Assembly (NCBI RefSeq): GCF_001557875.1
Contig: NZ_LNRF01000001.1
Location: 806,001 to 870,000, forward strand
Reading direction: 5' to 3'
DNA length: 64,000 bases
Source of the DNA: Vibrio splendidus
GTDB lineage: Bacteria > Pseudomonadota > Gammaproteobacteria > Enterobacterales > Vibrionaceae
The notes beneath the pieces were generated by a model. It had not been told where the DNA came from. It saw nothing but the letters and a program-made list of their open reading frames with translations, and did no database searches. Positions 34,471 to 44,176 of the stretch are shown here, one piece after another. The position numbers were made by a program, and so were the translations under genes. Position 1 is the stretch's first letter, and the number at the start of each line of letters is the position of its first letter.

Positions 34471-36282
34471 CTAACTCACGCTCTGCTTGATGTTTTCAAG
34501 GTAAGCGTGTTGTGCTTCTTCGCTGGTTAGCAATAAAAAGTTTGGTGCCGACAAGCCATAGAACTTATTGATATCGCTTGCGCCAGACGCCTCTTTAGAC
34601 AACAAGCTCCCCGAGCTCAATAGATACTTAGCATATAGGCTGGGTGACTCAAACAACATCTCGTTTGCGAGCTTGGTGTTGTGTCCTTGTTTGCCCAATT
34701 GGCTAAGCTGTTGTGAGAGGCTATTGGCGACCATTTCATACAGATAAGCTGATGTGGCGATTCCTTTCGTCGCCATTGCTTCCACAATCGCGGCAATGTC
34801 TAACTGCAAAGTAATGGTGGTAAACATCTGACCAAGAGCAAGCTCGCTGTCTACTGTGATGCGCTGGTCTAAAAGATGATCGCATTTTACGGGCGATTGT
34901 TGCTCAAACGTTTGGAAACGCTCTGGCCAAATACGCGCTGCATCGTTGTCTTTCATGGCTAAGGTCATCTTGCCTTGCTCATCGAATGCGATGATGGCGT
35001 TCTGTTGGTTAGACTCTAAAGCGATACCGTAACGAATCCACAATGTAAGGTGCACTTTGCATAGCAGATCAACGTAATCTTTAAACCAAGTCAGCGTATC
35101 TTGCTGATAATACTGTTCGGCGAGATGTTCCAAGAACAAACGTCCGTCAGGCATTGGACTAGCAAGGGCAGCCACAGGCACCAGTGCTTTGTCTTGGAAG
35201 TAGCTCCGCGGGTATTCACGCACAATGTAAGCAAAGGTTTTATCGTCTCCAACATGGCCGCCATGCTTCTCATTACAATGGAAAAGCGTGCCGTGTAAAT
35301 CTTGATCTGTTTGCTCTAAGTGCGTCAATAAACGTTCAAACCAATGCCCATCATAGAGTGTGGATGGTTTGATTAGGCGAATGTTTTTAGTACCTAAAGA
35401 TCGCATGATCAGCGGCACCTTGATGTGGATCTGTGGTGCTTGATTCACGACCACAGTACGTACTGATAAAGTTGGAGTCACCTCTAGATAGGCAAGCGGA
35501 GCTTTGATAATACCGTCAGGAAGTCCATCAAGACTCCTTAGTGTCAATGGATGTGCGGGGAATAACTCATGGCTAAGAGTAAAGTCGGCGGGCAGACCCA
35601 CTTGCACCATCGTTGGCCAACATTCAGGTTGTGGACTGGTCAATGTAACCAGAGACTTTTCGATTGCGAGCCAACGAAGTTCAAAGCTTTGTGCAAATTC
35701 TGGCGCAAATTGTTCTAGATCGTGATCGCTTAAGCCGAACTTAGCACGTGCTGTCGGGTAGTAAGGGTGGTCAAGATAGGATGCGATTTGATCGGCACGC
35801 AATAGCTTTTGCTCCCAACGCTCTAGTTGAGAAATCGGCAGCATGAGTGATTCGGATTGCTGACTGAAGGCGCTATCACACAATCCCTTATGTTTTTCTG
35901 CGCATTCGAGTTCTTGCAAATAACCATCTAATAACGAATGCGAGCTTTCGTGAGCGCCTGCTTTCAATAATTCGATCCAATCTTGATAGTGCTGCTGGGT
36001 TTCAACGACACCATTTCTCTCGATGAGCCAACCATCACCTTTCGAACCATCTGGTTGACCGTATACCCAACGCTGCATGTAATAGCTCGGAGTAACTGGC
36101 AGGTAGAGCGTAAAGTCTGAACCTGAAAAAATGGCCCAAATTTGATTGCGAGGATAAGAAGATAGCTTGAGTGAACTCGGGAGCTGAGATTTAAATTGGC
36201 TTTGAGAAACTAATCCGAACAAATCTTCACGTAAGCAAGTATCGACTAACCGTTGAGTGAGGTATAACGCGTTTTCATTCAT
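34471..36282 (-). CDS. pvsB: Vibrioferrin NIS synthetase PvsB
   Basis: 603-aa IucA/IucC-family synthetase. HPLTLRSLDG, then the IKVPLIMRSLGTKNIRLIK segment and a C-terminal FhuF-like half match the family. Thought to join the alanine-2-oxoglutarate part to the citrate-ethanolamine part of vibrioferrin. Its ATG overlaps the end of pvsA by 4 bases. Distant from PvsD in sequence, consistent with different substrates. Confidence 0.92.
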   Translation of the reverse strand: MNENALYLTQRLVDTCLREDLFGLVSQSQFKSQLPSSLKLSSYPRNQIWAIFSGSDFTLYLPVTPSYYMQRWVYGQPDGSKGDGWLIERNGVVETQQHYQDWIELLKAGAHESSHSLLDGYLQELECAEKHKGLCDSAFSQQSESLMLPISQLERWEQKLLRADQIASYLDHPYYPTARAKFGLSDHDLEQFAPEFAQSFELRWLAIEKSLVTLTSPQPECWPTMVQVGLPADFTLSHELFPAHPLTLRSLDGLPDGIIKAPLAYLEVTPTLSVRTVVVNQAPQIHIKVPLIMRSLGTKNIRLIKPSTLYDGHWFERLLTHLEQTDQDLHGTLFHCNEKHGGHVGDDKTFAYIVREYPRSYFQDKALVPVAALASPMPDGRLFLEHLAEQYYQQDTLTWFKDYVDLLCKVHLTLWIRYGIALESNQQNAIIAFDEQGKMTLAMKDNDAARIWPERFQTFEQQSPVKCDHLLDQRITVDSELALGQMFTTITLQLDIAAIVEAMATKGIATSAYLYEMVANSLSQQLSQLGKQGHNTKLANEMLFESPSLYAKYLLSSGSLLSKEASGASDINKFYGLSAPNFLLLTSEEAQHAYLENIKQSVS

Positions 36283-37490
36283 GCTGTTACCTCGTTTTTT
36301 GATGTTAGATTGAAGCGAGAGATTGCCTGTTGTAGTGCGGGTTCTAGAGTTTGGCCTGAAGGAGAAACGACCGAAATTCTCGCTAAGTAATCCTTGTTGG
36401 AATAACTTTGTTGGAACGTCTCGCCAACCTTTTTAAGCACTTGCTGTTGAATGACAATATCGCCCTCTTGGTGGATGAAAGAGGTTGATGATCCTTCAAT
36501 CAAACCGCTTTGTTGGGCCACTACATAGTGCACATGGGCATTGCCATCAATACGAAATGTGGGATCGATTTTGTAACCCAAGTGAAGGTTTAAGATGGAA
36601 CTGAACCAATTCCCGCCACTGAGGTTATCAAGCAAAAATTCCCGGCCATCACCAATACTTCGATAGTTGATCTCGACCATTACCGGCCCCGAATCTGTGA
36701 TGATGAACTCGCTATGACAGACACCAAACCCCACCCCGAACTCTTGAAGCTGACGTATACATTCATCACGGTAGTGAACGCTGTTAATACCATTCCAACT
36801 CGCAGCAGTTTCGATGAAGTAAGGTGGCGCAGAGAGTTCTACATCGAACCCACCAAGTGCGATCAAATTTTCCCCGTCGCCAATGGTTTCGACAGTGATA
36901 AGCGGACCTTGTAAAAACGCCTCAACTAAAATGGGAGTCGTAGGGTGCTTTTGCCAAAACATATCGCAATAGTTATCCAGCTCAGCCGCAGAATCGCAGC
37001 GCTGCACGTCTAAACTAGCCACACCCTCTTTGGGCTTCGCAACGACAGGAAAATCGAAATCGAATACAGGAGCGCTCTCTCGACTTAACAAAACACTTTG
37101 AGTATTAGGTAACGATTTTTCGTTGAGAACCTGACGAGTTAAGTATTTGTTTTTCGCCTTGAGCGTCACATTCCAATCTTTAGCAGGTAGGCCAAAGAAC
37201 TGTGCACAGATTGCGGTTGAGGTTTGTAGGTGGTCGCTGTTGCTGAAAACAGCATGAGGTTCTAGATCTTGCTCTGTGATGATTTCGATGAGTTCAAGAG
37301 GGTTGAACACATCGCACTCTAGAATTTCATCTGGATTAAAGCGGTCATCTTCATTCGCCAGTTTTAAGTGGTTGAGTTTTTGATCAGTGACTAAAACGAC
37401 GTGGAGACCCATCGCTTTTGCTGTCGGTACGAAGCCATGAGTGACTGCGTCATTCACGACATGACTCACGATAATAATCGTAGATTTCAT
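36279..37490 (-). CDS. pvsA: ATP-grasp ligase PvsA, vibrioferrin biosynthesis
   Basis: 403-aa ATP-grasp carboxylate-amine ligase: N-terminal Rossmann-like part, ATP-grasp core (FPVVAKPKEGVASLDV, ILVEAFLQGPLITVETIGDG, VMVEINYRSIGDG metal-site region). Forms the alanine amide unit in vibrioferrin. First gene of the pvs operon; GGAAAAG lies 3-4 bases before the ATG. It is divergent from psuA over 239 bases that carry a Fur box, so iron repression is expected. Confidence 0.9.
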   Translation of the reverse strand: MKSTIIIVSHVVNDAVTHGFVPTAKAMGLHVVLVTDQKLNHLKLANEDDRFNPDEILECDVFNPLELIEIITEQDLEPHAVFSNSDHLQTSTAICAQFFGLPAKDWNVTLKAKNKYLTRQVLNEKSLPNTQSVLLSRESAPVFDFDFPVVAKPKEGVASLDVQRCDSAAELDNYCDMFWQKHPTTPILVEAFLQGPLITVETIGDGENLIALGGFDVELSAPPYFIETAASWNGINSVHYRDECIRQLQEFGVGFGVCHSEFIITDSGPVMVEINYRSIGDGREFLLDNLSGGNWFSSILNLHLGYKIDPTFRIDGNAHVHYVVAQQSGLIEGSSTSFIHQEGDIVIQQQVLKKVGETFQQSYSNKDYLARISVVSPSGQTLEPALQQAISRFNLTSKNEVTA

Positions 37491-37669
37491 GGGCTTTTCC
37501 TAATTTTCTAACGTTGTTGTTACCTACTCACACATGACTTCCAAGCGGTCTCTTTCAAGGTTTAAGGAAAGAGTGTTTTGTTATCACTTTGTTTTTATTG
37601 ACTATTGTGTCACTACGCTTGTTGCATAAGGGAAACAAATATAGATCATAAAATTTATATTGCAAACAC

Positions 37670-37688
37670 AAATGATATTTGTTTTCAT
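37670..37688. promoter_or_regulatory. Fur box in the pvsA/psuA divergent promoter
   Basis: AATGATATTTGTTTTCATT has AATGA/TCATT arms and matches 14 of 16 fixed positions of the Vibrio Fur consensus as I remember it (AATGANAATNATTNTCATT). It ends 41 bases before the psuA ATG. Confidence 0.75.
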
Positions 37689-37729
37689 TCGCACTGTTGT
37701 AATTTTATAAACTAAAACGGAATTAGAAA

Positions 37730-39766
37730 ATGAACATTAGATTGGCCTTGTCCCCGCTCGCTTTGGCAATTGGAGGTGCATTAACCGCAATGACCACTAT
37801 GTCAAATGTAATGGCAGCAGAAGACGTCGCGGTAGATGAAACTCTGCAAGTTATTGGGCATCAGTACGAAGGTTACGCGGAGCATATGCCGCAATCGGGT
37901 ACTAAAACGGATGTTGAATGGTTGGATGTACCACAGGCAGTATCAGTAGTCACTAAGACGGAAATGCAAGACCGTGGTGCTGTACGTTTGGTGGACGCAC
38001 TTGACGGTGTTGCCGGGGTTAACAACACTTTGGGGGAGGGAAGCCGAGACCAATTTGTGATTCGTGGTTTTGATGCTCTCAACGACATGTATCGTGACGG
38101 GATGCGTGATGATGGAACCCTTCAATCGTACCGAAGTTTAGCGAATATTGAACGAGTCGAAGTGGTAAAAGGCCCTGCGGGCGCACTTTATGGCCGTGGT
38201 TCTGCGGGTGGTATCATTAACTTGGTCACCAAGCGTGCTAACGGAGACAACTTTACTCACGTTAATGGCAGTGTTGGCAGCAACAATCTGTTTGTTGGTC
38301 AGGTTGACAGCTCGATGGCGTTTACTGACAAAGTCAGTGGTCGTATCAACGTGGAAAGTCGACAGTCTGATTCCTATGTAGACCACGTCGACTCGAATGA
38401 TTTCTTTATTGCCCCAACAATTCGAGTGATGCCTTCTGATGGACACATTATTGATCTCGATGTTGAATATTCTCACCAAGAACTGGTGCCATATCGTGGT
38501 GTTCCATCAAAGAATGGTAAGCCTGTCGACGTCTCTGAAAGCACGTTTTATGGTGGCACGAACGACTATCAAGAGTCAGACAGCATTCGTGTTGGCGTTA
38601 ATTATGAATGGCTTTTGAATAGTGAATGGGTATGGACAAACCGCGCAGCATACAACCATATCGAGCTTGAGCAAAAGGGTACGCGCCAAGGAACGGTAAC
38701 TGGGAATGAAGTATCTCAGACTGTAAATAACTTCGGTTACGACCCTCGTACCACGACGACTCTTCAATCTGAGCTAGTTTGGGAAACCGATTCCAATCAA
38801 ATGATGATCGGCGCGGATTATAATCAGATCAATATCGATTTAACGCTCGCAAGCGATAAAACCTTACCTCCGAAAGACATCTATAACCCTGTAGCAGGTC
38901 CAACACCGAATCCGGGTTTCAAACCTTTCCGTGATAACACGACAACGACCACCGGTGTCTACATTCAAGACGTTTACACCTTTGGTGATCTTTCAGTGAT
39001 CGGTAATGTGCGTTACGACTCGATGGAGCTTGAACAGAAAAAAGCGGGCTCAGCAAAAGAGAATCTAGACGATGACAAAGTGAGCTACCGTGGTGGTTTG
39101 GTCTACCGTCTCAACAATGATATGTCAGTGTACGCAAGCTTAGCTCGTTCATGGCAATTGCCTTACTCAGGTATATACATCAACCCTAAATTAGCAGAAT
39201 TCTTCCATACCGATCTAAAAGAAATTGGCGCAAAAGCTTACCTATTAGATAACGCTTTGATGCTGAATGCCGCGGTCTTCCAAATCGATCAAGAACAACC
39301 TGAAACCAATATAGACGGGGATGTTGTTTACAAGATCGAAGCTCGTCACCAAGGTATTGAGCTAGAAGCTCGAGGTCAGTTTACAGAGCAGTGGGACATT
39401 TCGGTGGGCTACAGCTATTTAGACGCGGAGAACAAAGATACAGGCAAAAAGCCAAACGATGTGTCTGATCACCTGTTTTCGCTTTGGAGCACTTATCAGT
39501 TAGATGACAACTGGCGTTTAGGTGGTGGCGTGAAATACGTAGGCGACCGTTACGCGGGTAATGATGAAGCGGTAGCGCTAGGTGACTACACCACGGTTGA
39601 CTTGATGGCAGCGTACACCGCGGGTCGTCACAAAGTTCAAGCGAACGCTTACAACGTACTTAATGAGGAATACATTCTGGGTGCAACCAACGGCACGTCT
39701 GGTACTAACCAGATTGGCTACGGAGCACCAGCCGAATTCATGCTCAGCTACGGCTATCAGTTTTAA
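37730..39766 (+). CDS. psuA: TonB-dependent vibrioferrin receptor PsuA
   Basis: 678-aa outer-membrane receptor: signal peptide ending VMAAED, plug domain (about 45-165 with VPQAVSVVTKTEMQDRGA and the GPAGALYGRGSAGGIINLVTK segment) and a 22-strand barrel ending in Y-G-Y-Q-F. Takes up ferric siderophore with TonB energy. First gene of the psuA-pvuABCDE unit; two hairpins separate it from pvuA. In V. parahaemolyticus PsuA is one of two vibrioferrin receptors. No TonB/ExbBD genes are in the window. Confidence 0.91.
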   Translation: MNIRLALSPLALAIGGALTAMTTMSNVMAAEDVAVDETLQVIGHQYEGYAEHMPQSGTKTDVEWLDVPQAVSVVTKTEMQDRGAVRLVDALDGVAGVNNTLGEGSRDQFVIRGFDALNDMYRDGMRDDGTLQSYRSLANIERVEVVKGPAGALYGRGSAGGIINLVTKRANGDNFTHVNGSVGSNNLFVGQVDSSMAFTDKVSGRINVESRQSDSYVDHVDSNDFFIAPTIRVMPSDGHIIDLDVEYSHQELVPYRGVPSKNGKPVDVSESTFYGGTNDYQESDSIRVGVNYEWLLNSEWVWTNRAAYNHIELEQKGTRQGTVTGNEVSQTVNNFGYDPRTTTTLQSELVWETDSNQMMIGADYNQINIDLTLASDKTLPPKDIYNPVAGPTPNPGFKPFRDNTTTTTGVYIQDVYTFGDLSVIGNVRYDSMELEQKKAGSAKENLDDDKVSYRGGLVYRLNNDMSVYASLARSWQLPYSGIYINPKLAEFFHTDLKEIGAKAYLLDNALMLNAAVFQIDQEQPETNIDGDVVYKIEARHQGIELEARGQFTEQWDISVGYSYLDAENKDTGKKPNDVSDHLFSLWSTYQLDDNWRLGGGVKYVGDRYAGNDEAVALGDYTTVDLMAAYTAGRHKVQANAYNVLNEEYILGATNGTSGTNQIGYGAPAEFMLSYGYQF

Positions 39767-39858
39767 AAGCTAGTTCAGTTTTAAGAGTTAGTTCATTTCT
39801 AAGAGCTCTTTCTACTCTAAAACCGATTGATTTGTTCGCTACGAATGAGTGAACAGTT

Positions 39859-39875
39859 GGCCTCATTTTGAGGCC
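39859..39875 (+). promoter_or_regulatory. Intercistronic hairpin 1, psuA/pvuA
   Basis: GGCCTCA-TTT-TGAGGCC, perfect 7-bp stem without a T run. Confidence 0.65.
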
Positions 39876-39885
39876 GTTGAGCCCA

Positions 39886-39927
39886 TAGGATCAAAGCGCC
39901 GAATCGTAAACACGGCCTTTGATCCTA
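39886..39927 (+). promoter_or_regulatory. Intercistronic hairpin 2, psuA/pvuA
   Basis: Outer stem TAGGATCAAAG / CTTTGATCCTA (11 bp) continued by GCCG/CGGC after a one-base bulge; ends 24 bases before the pvuA ATG. Could pause polymerase or protect mRNA so that psuA and pvuA levels differ. Confidence 0.7.
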
Positions 39928-39950
39928 ACTTGCCTATTTAGGAGATTTTC

Positions 39951-42080
39951 ATGCCTTACCAGAATTTGGATGGTAAACCCTGTACTCAATCACATCAAAA
40001 GTTGCGTCTAAGTGCCCTTGCAATGGCCATCGCTTCAGTGACTTCCATGGGCGCATTTGCCGCGTCTGATCCGCAAACGACGACCATGGAAACGATTGTC
40101 GTGACGGGCAGCTTGATCGGTAATTCAGAACTTGAGGATGTGAAAGAGTATCCGGGAGCTCGTACCGTTCTGACTAATGAACAAATTAAAAAGACTGGCG
40201 CACTTTCGATTGATTCGGCCTTCCAAAGTGTACCGGGCATTAAGGTTCAAGATGAAACAGGCACCGGTGTTTTGCCTAACATCTCGGTGCGTGGTTTGAA
40301 AGCGAGTCGCAGTGGGCACGCTCAATTCCTCATGGATGGTGTTCCTCTCACACTGGCGCCGTATGGTCACACAGGACAATCAATTTTCCCAGCAACGCTG
40401 TCGATGCTTGATCGTATTGATATTGTGCGAGGCGGTGCGGCGGTTCAGTACGGACCAAACAACGTCGGTGGTGTGATCAACTTGGTGACTAAGCCTATTC
40501 CACATGAGTGGCAAACGGAAATCAGTAATCGCTTTACTGTATTCGAGGATGGCGATACGCCGCTCAATGATTTTTACCTGCGCACAGGTGGTTGGTTAAC
40601 CGATACGCTAGCACTTCAAGTGGAAGGTAACTTCTTAAAAGGTGAAAGCTTCCGTGAACACTCCGACACAGATGTAAAAAACTTCCAGGCGAAATTGCAA
40701 TGGTTATTGAGTGATACTCAAGAGCTACAAGCCTTCGTGCAGCGTTATGATGCTGACACCCAAATGCCCGGTGCTTTATCGCCGGATGATTACGAAAAAG
40801 ATCGTACTCAGTCGAAGCGTCCATACGATGAATATCAGGGAACTTCAACGCGTTGGAGCCTGAAGTATCTGCATGACTTGAATCTTGCAGATAGTGCTGA
40901 ATTGGAAATACTGACGTTTGGCCACCGTTCTGAGCGTTTCTTCCAATGGGGCTTTAATAGCGCTGGCGGCCACTGGGCGGATCCTGCATTACCATCAACC
41001 GATATTCGTACGTCACCACGTGAATTTGCTGTTTATGGTGTTGAACCTAAACTCGCGATGTACTTTGACGGAAATACCGTAACGCAAAACGTCATTGTGG
41101 GTGCACGCTACGTTAACGAAGACATTGATTACAAGCTGACTCAAACGCCAATTGCTGGTGGTGCTACAACAACCCCACGTGACTGGCACTTAGATACTGA
41201 CGCTTTTGCTGGTTACATCAGCAATGAAATCGGCTTGTTCAATGACGTATTGAAAGTCACGCCGGGTATTCGTTACGAATCGATTGATATGACGTTTGAT
41301 GATCTGGGTACAGCACAGAGCACAGACAATAAAGTGACGGAATGGCTGCCGGGCTTAACCGTGGCATATCATCTGACTGAGCAATGGGTTGGTTACACCA
41401 ATGCACAGAAATCTTTGCGTGCACCACAAATCGCTTACATCCGTGGTAAAGGTGAAGAGGGCAGTGAGCTAGCGTGGAACTACGAGTTGGGTGCTCGCTA
41501 CAACCAAGATTCAACCAGCTTTAACATTGCACTTTACCGCATTGATTTTGAAGATCAGCTGCAATGGCAAAGTGCTACCCAAACTTTCGATAACATTGGT
41601 AAAACCCTTCATCAAGGTGTTGAGCTCTCTGGTCGTTATATTCCTCAAGCGATGCAAGCTCTAAGCCTCGGCGCTGGTTATAACTATTTGGATGCGACGA
41701 TAGAGGAAGAGGGTGCAAACAAAGGTAATCAACTTCCTTATACGTCTAAACATCAATTTAGTTGGGATGCGACTTACGCCTTTAGCAAGGTAGATACGAC
41801 TTTGTCTGGTTACTACTTCAGCGAGTCTTACTCTGACAATGCGAACACAAGTGCCGAAGATTCAACGGGCGCGACAGGTAAAGTACCTGCCTATATGGTC
41901 TGGAACTTCAACCTAGGTTCGGATTTGTATAAGGATGAAAACAGTAAGCTGCGCATGAACCTTGCGGTGAACAACTTGTTTGATGAGGACTATTACTTCC
42001 GCGGTATTGATACCAGCCCGGTCGGTCGTTATCCAGCACCGGGACGTTCTTACACTTTGGATCTGAATTATCAGTTCTAA
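39951..42080 (+). CDS. pvuA: TonB-dependent ferric vibrioferrin receptor PvuA
   Basis: 709-aa TonB-dependent receptor: signal peptide (long, ending GAFAAS), TonB-box-like METIVVTGS, plug with VNVR-like SVRGLKASRSG and GGAAVQYGPNNVGGVINLVTK, barrel ending in LNYQF. Only distantly similar to PsuA. GGAG precedes the ATG. Ligand assigned by gene order with pvuBCDE. Confidence 0.92.
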   Translation: MPYQNLDGKPCTQSHQKLRLSALAMAIASVTSMGAFAASDPQTTTMETIVVTGSLIGNSELEDVKEYPGARTVLTNEQIKKTGALSIDSAFQSVPGIKVQDETGTGVLPNISVRGLKASRSGHAQFLMDGVPLTLAPYGHTGQSIFPATLSMLDRIDIVRGGAAVQYGPNNVGGVINLVTKPIPHEWQTEISNRFTVFEDGDTPLNDFYLRTGGWLTDTLALQVEGNFLKGESFREHSDTDVKNFQAKLQWLLSDTQELQAFVQRYDADTQMPGALSPDDYEKDRTQSKRPYDEYQGTSTRWSLKYLHDLNLADSAELEILTFGHRSERFFQWGFNSAGGHWADPALPSTDIRTSPREFAVYGVEPKLAMYFDGNTVTQNVIVGARYVNEDIDYKLTQTPIAGGATTTPRDWHLDTDAFAGYISNEIGLFNDVLKVTPGIRYESIDMTFDDLGTAQSTDNKVTEWLPGLTVAYHLTEQWVGYTNAQKSLRAPQIAYIRGKGEEGSELAWNYELGARYNQDSTSFNIALYRIDFEDQLQWQSATQTFDNIGKTLHQGVELSGRYIPQAMQALSLGAGYNYLDATIEEEGANKGNQLPYTSKHQFSWDATYAFSKVDTTLSGYYFSESYSDNANTSAEDSTGATGKVPAYMVWNFNLGSDLYKDENSKLRMNLAVNNLFDEDYYFRGIDTSPVGRYPAPGRSYTLDLNYQF

Positions 42081-42110
42081 TACGTAATTTATTGAAAGTA
42101 ATAACGAATA

Positions 42111-42137
42111 AAAGTCGCCAATACTCTTGGCGGCTTT
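42111..42137 (+). promoter_or_regulatory. Hairpin between pvuA and pvuB
   Basis: AAAGTCGCCAA, TACTC, TTGGCGGCTTT with one G-T pair and no T run; may attenuate or stabilise, setting receptor above transporter expression. Confidence 0.65.
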
Positions 42138-42167
42138 CACGGTTCTAGCGTTTAAGGAAAATTAAAT

Positions 42168-43145
42168 ATGGAAAACAGCTCTCGCCTTTTGTTTTCGAAT
42201 CAATTTCAGCTGTCGAACGGACTGCTGTCATTTAATAGGCCGTTTTTATTCAACAGGGTAGCAGTAACCTTAGCTTTGCTGGTTTTAAGCTTGTTCTCAT
42301 TATCCAGTTCAGCACAAACCAGGGTCATACAAGATGAGCAGGGTCAGTTTGAGATAGCGACTACTCCGCAACGTATTGTGGTGTTGGAGTTCTCATTTGT
42401 AGATGCGTTAGCTGCGGTGGGTGTTTCTCCTGTTGGTGTTGCTGATGACAATGATGCTTCGCGAGTGATTCCGGCGGTGCGTGAATTGGTTCAACCATGG
42501 GAATCGGTTGGCATGCGTTCTCAGCCTAGCCTAGAAGCCATTGCGGTATTAAAGCCCGACCTGATCATTGCAGATGCAGAGCGTCATCGTACTGTCTATC
42601 AAGATCTACAACGCATCGCACCAACTCTGCTGCTGAAAAGCCGCGGCGAGACGTATCAAGAGAATTTGGAGTCTGCGCTCAAGATTGGCATCGCTCTCGA
42701 CAAGCAATCGTCAATGGAACAACGAATTCAACAACATCAACACGCCATGGCCGAATTCAAAAGTCATTTCTCGCTCAAACATACCGTCCAGTTTGCTGTC
42801 GTGTCGGATAAAGGTATGTGGTTACATAGCCCAGCGTCTTACGCAGGAGGCGTGCTGACCACATTAGGCATTGCGAGCCCAATAGTGAAACCAACAGAGA
42901 AGGCATATTTGCCAACCAGCTTTGAGTTGTTGTTGAAAACCAACCCGGATTGGTTACTCCTTGGCGCTTACTCCCATCCAAATATTGTTGATGATTGGCA
43001 GAAAAATCCGTTATTCAATGTACTAACCTCTGCAAAAAAACAGCAAGTTGTAGAAGTGTCACCGGCGCTTTGGTCATTGAATCGAGGCATGTTAGCGGCA
43101 GAACAAATGGCGAAAAATCTTGAGCAGATCTTGGACCGATCATGA
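42168..43145 (+). CDS. pvuB: Periplasmic ferric vibrioferrin-binding protein PvuB
   Basis: 325-aa FecB/FatB-type substrate-binding protein: a long N-terminal export signal ending near SSSAQT (residue 50), then a two-lobed helical-backbone binding fold ([35 protein letters not shown]). Delivers ferric siderophore to PvuCD. AAGGAAAA precedes the ATG. Its TGA overlaps the ATG of pvuC. Confidence 0.91.
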   Translation: MENSSRLLFSNQFQLSNGLLSFNRPFLFNRVAVTLALLVLSLFSLSSSAQTRVIQDEQGQFEIATTPQRIVVLEFSFVDALAAVGVSPVGVADDNDASRVIPAVRELVQPWESVGMRSQPSLEAIAVLKPDLIIADAERHRTVYQDLQRIAPTLLLKSRGETYQENLESALKIGIALDKQSSMEQRIQQHQHAMAEFKSHFSLKHTVQFAVVSDKGMWLHSPASYAGGVLTTLGIASPIVKPTEKAYLPTSFELLLKTNPDWLLLGAYSHPNIVDDWQKNPLFNVLTSAKKQQVVEVSPALWSLNRGMLAAEQMAKNLEQILDRS

Positions 43146-44176
43146 GTACGATGTCGTTCTCTAAAAGTAAGCGATTCTGGCCAATACTGTCGTGGCGAGT
43201 CACGTTATTTACGGCATTCGTGTCGTGTTTGGCACTGTCTGGTTACGCGGCCTCTATGACCGGGTGGTCTAATTTCTCATTAGCATTGAGTGACTTGATT
43301 GACTACTGGTTTGCGTTTGATGAAAGCAGCATGACTCATCAAATATTGGCGACATTAAGAGCACCAAGAGCTTATGCGGGGCTATTGATTGGTGCGAGTT
43401 TGGCCGTCGCTGGGTTATTGATGCAGGGATTAACGCGCAACCCACTGGCGTCTCCGTCGATTCTTGGTATTAACGCAGGCGCAGCCTGTTTCATGGCGTT
43501 AGCTGCGATAGGTATACCTGTGCTCAGTGAGCTAAACCCAATCCTCAATGCGGTTCTTGGTGCGTTGCTAAGTGGCGGTGCTGTGATGCTTCTGGGCGGC
43601 TTTTTCTCCGCACGTTCTCATCCGTTACGTTTGGTTCTCGCGGGTATCGCCATTACGGCGTTATTGCTCGGACTGACACGTGCGGCGCTGATTCTTGCTG
43701 ACGATATGGCTTATAGCGTCTTGCATTGGCTTACGGGCTCACTGTCTAGTGTGGATGATGGGCAATGGCAACAGCTTTGGCCGCCTGTAGTGATTGGTTT
43801 GGTGCTGGCAATGAGCCTTGCTCGTAACCTCAACTTACTGGCACTTGGCGAAGAAGTTGCAGTGGGGTTGGGCAGCAATATCAGGCTTACTCGCCTCGTG
43901 AGTGGACTGACGATCGTGTTGCTTGCTGGAGCAAGCGTCGCTATCGCGGGGCCCATTGGCTTTGTTGGATTGTTAGTGCCTCATTTGGTTCGACCTATGG
44001 TTGGGCACAATTACCATTTACTGATTCCTATTTCAGCATTGGCAGGCGCAGCATTAGTGTCTTGGTCAGATGCGCTGTCGCGAGCGATTGCTTTCCCGAC
44101 TGAAACACCCGTTGGTGTTATTACTGCTTTGCTAGGGACACCTTGTTTTATTTTGATTGCGACGAGGAGGTCTTAA
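43142..44176 (+). CDS. pvuC: ABC permease PvuC
   Basis: 344-aa FecCD-family permease with about nine membrane helices; family segments [32 protein letters not shown] and [19 protein letters not shown] are present. Pairs with PvuD as the transmembrane core of the importer. Overlaps pvuB by 4 bases (ATGA) and pvuD by 1 base. Confidence 0.92.
   Translation: MSTMSFSKSKRFWPILSWRVTLFTAFVSCLALSGYAASMTGWSNFSLALSDLIDYWFAFDESSMTHQILATLRAPRAYAGLLIGASLAVAGLLMQGLTRNPLASPSILGINAGAACFMALAAIGIPVLSELNPILNAVLGALLSGGAVMLLGGFFSARSHPLRLVLAGIAITALLLGLTRAALILADDMAYSVLHWLTGSLSSVDDGQWQQLWPPVVIGLVLAMSLARNLNLLALGEEVAVGLGSNIRLTRLVSGLTIVLLAGASVAIAGPIGFVGLLVPHLVRPMVGHNYHLLIPISALAGAALVSWSDALSRAIAFPTETPVGVITALLGTPCFILIATRRS

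Noticed and set aside
39886..39927. Rho-independent terminator between psuA and pvuA
   Set aside because: Stem is strong but no T run follows and the downstream gene belongs to the same operon.
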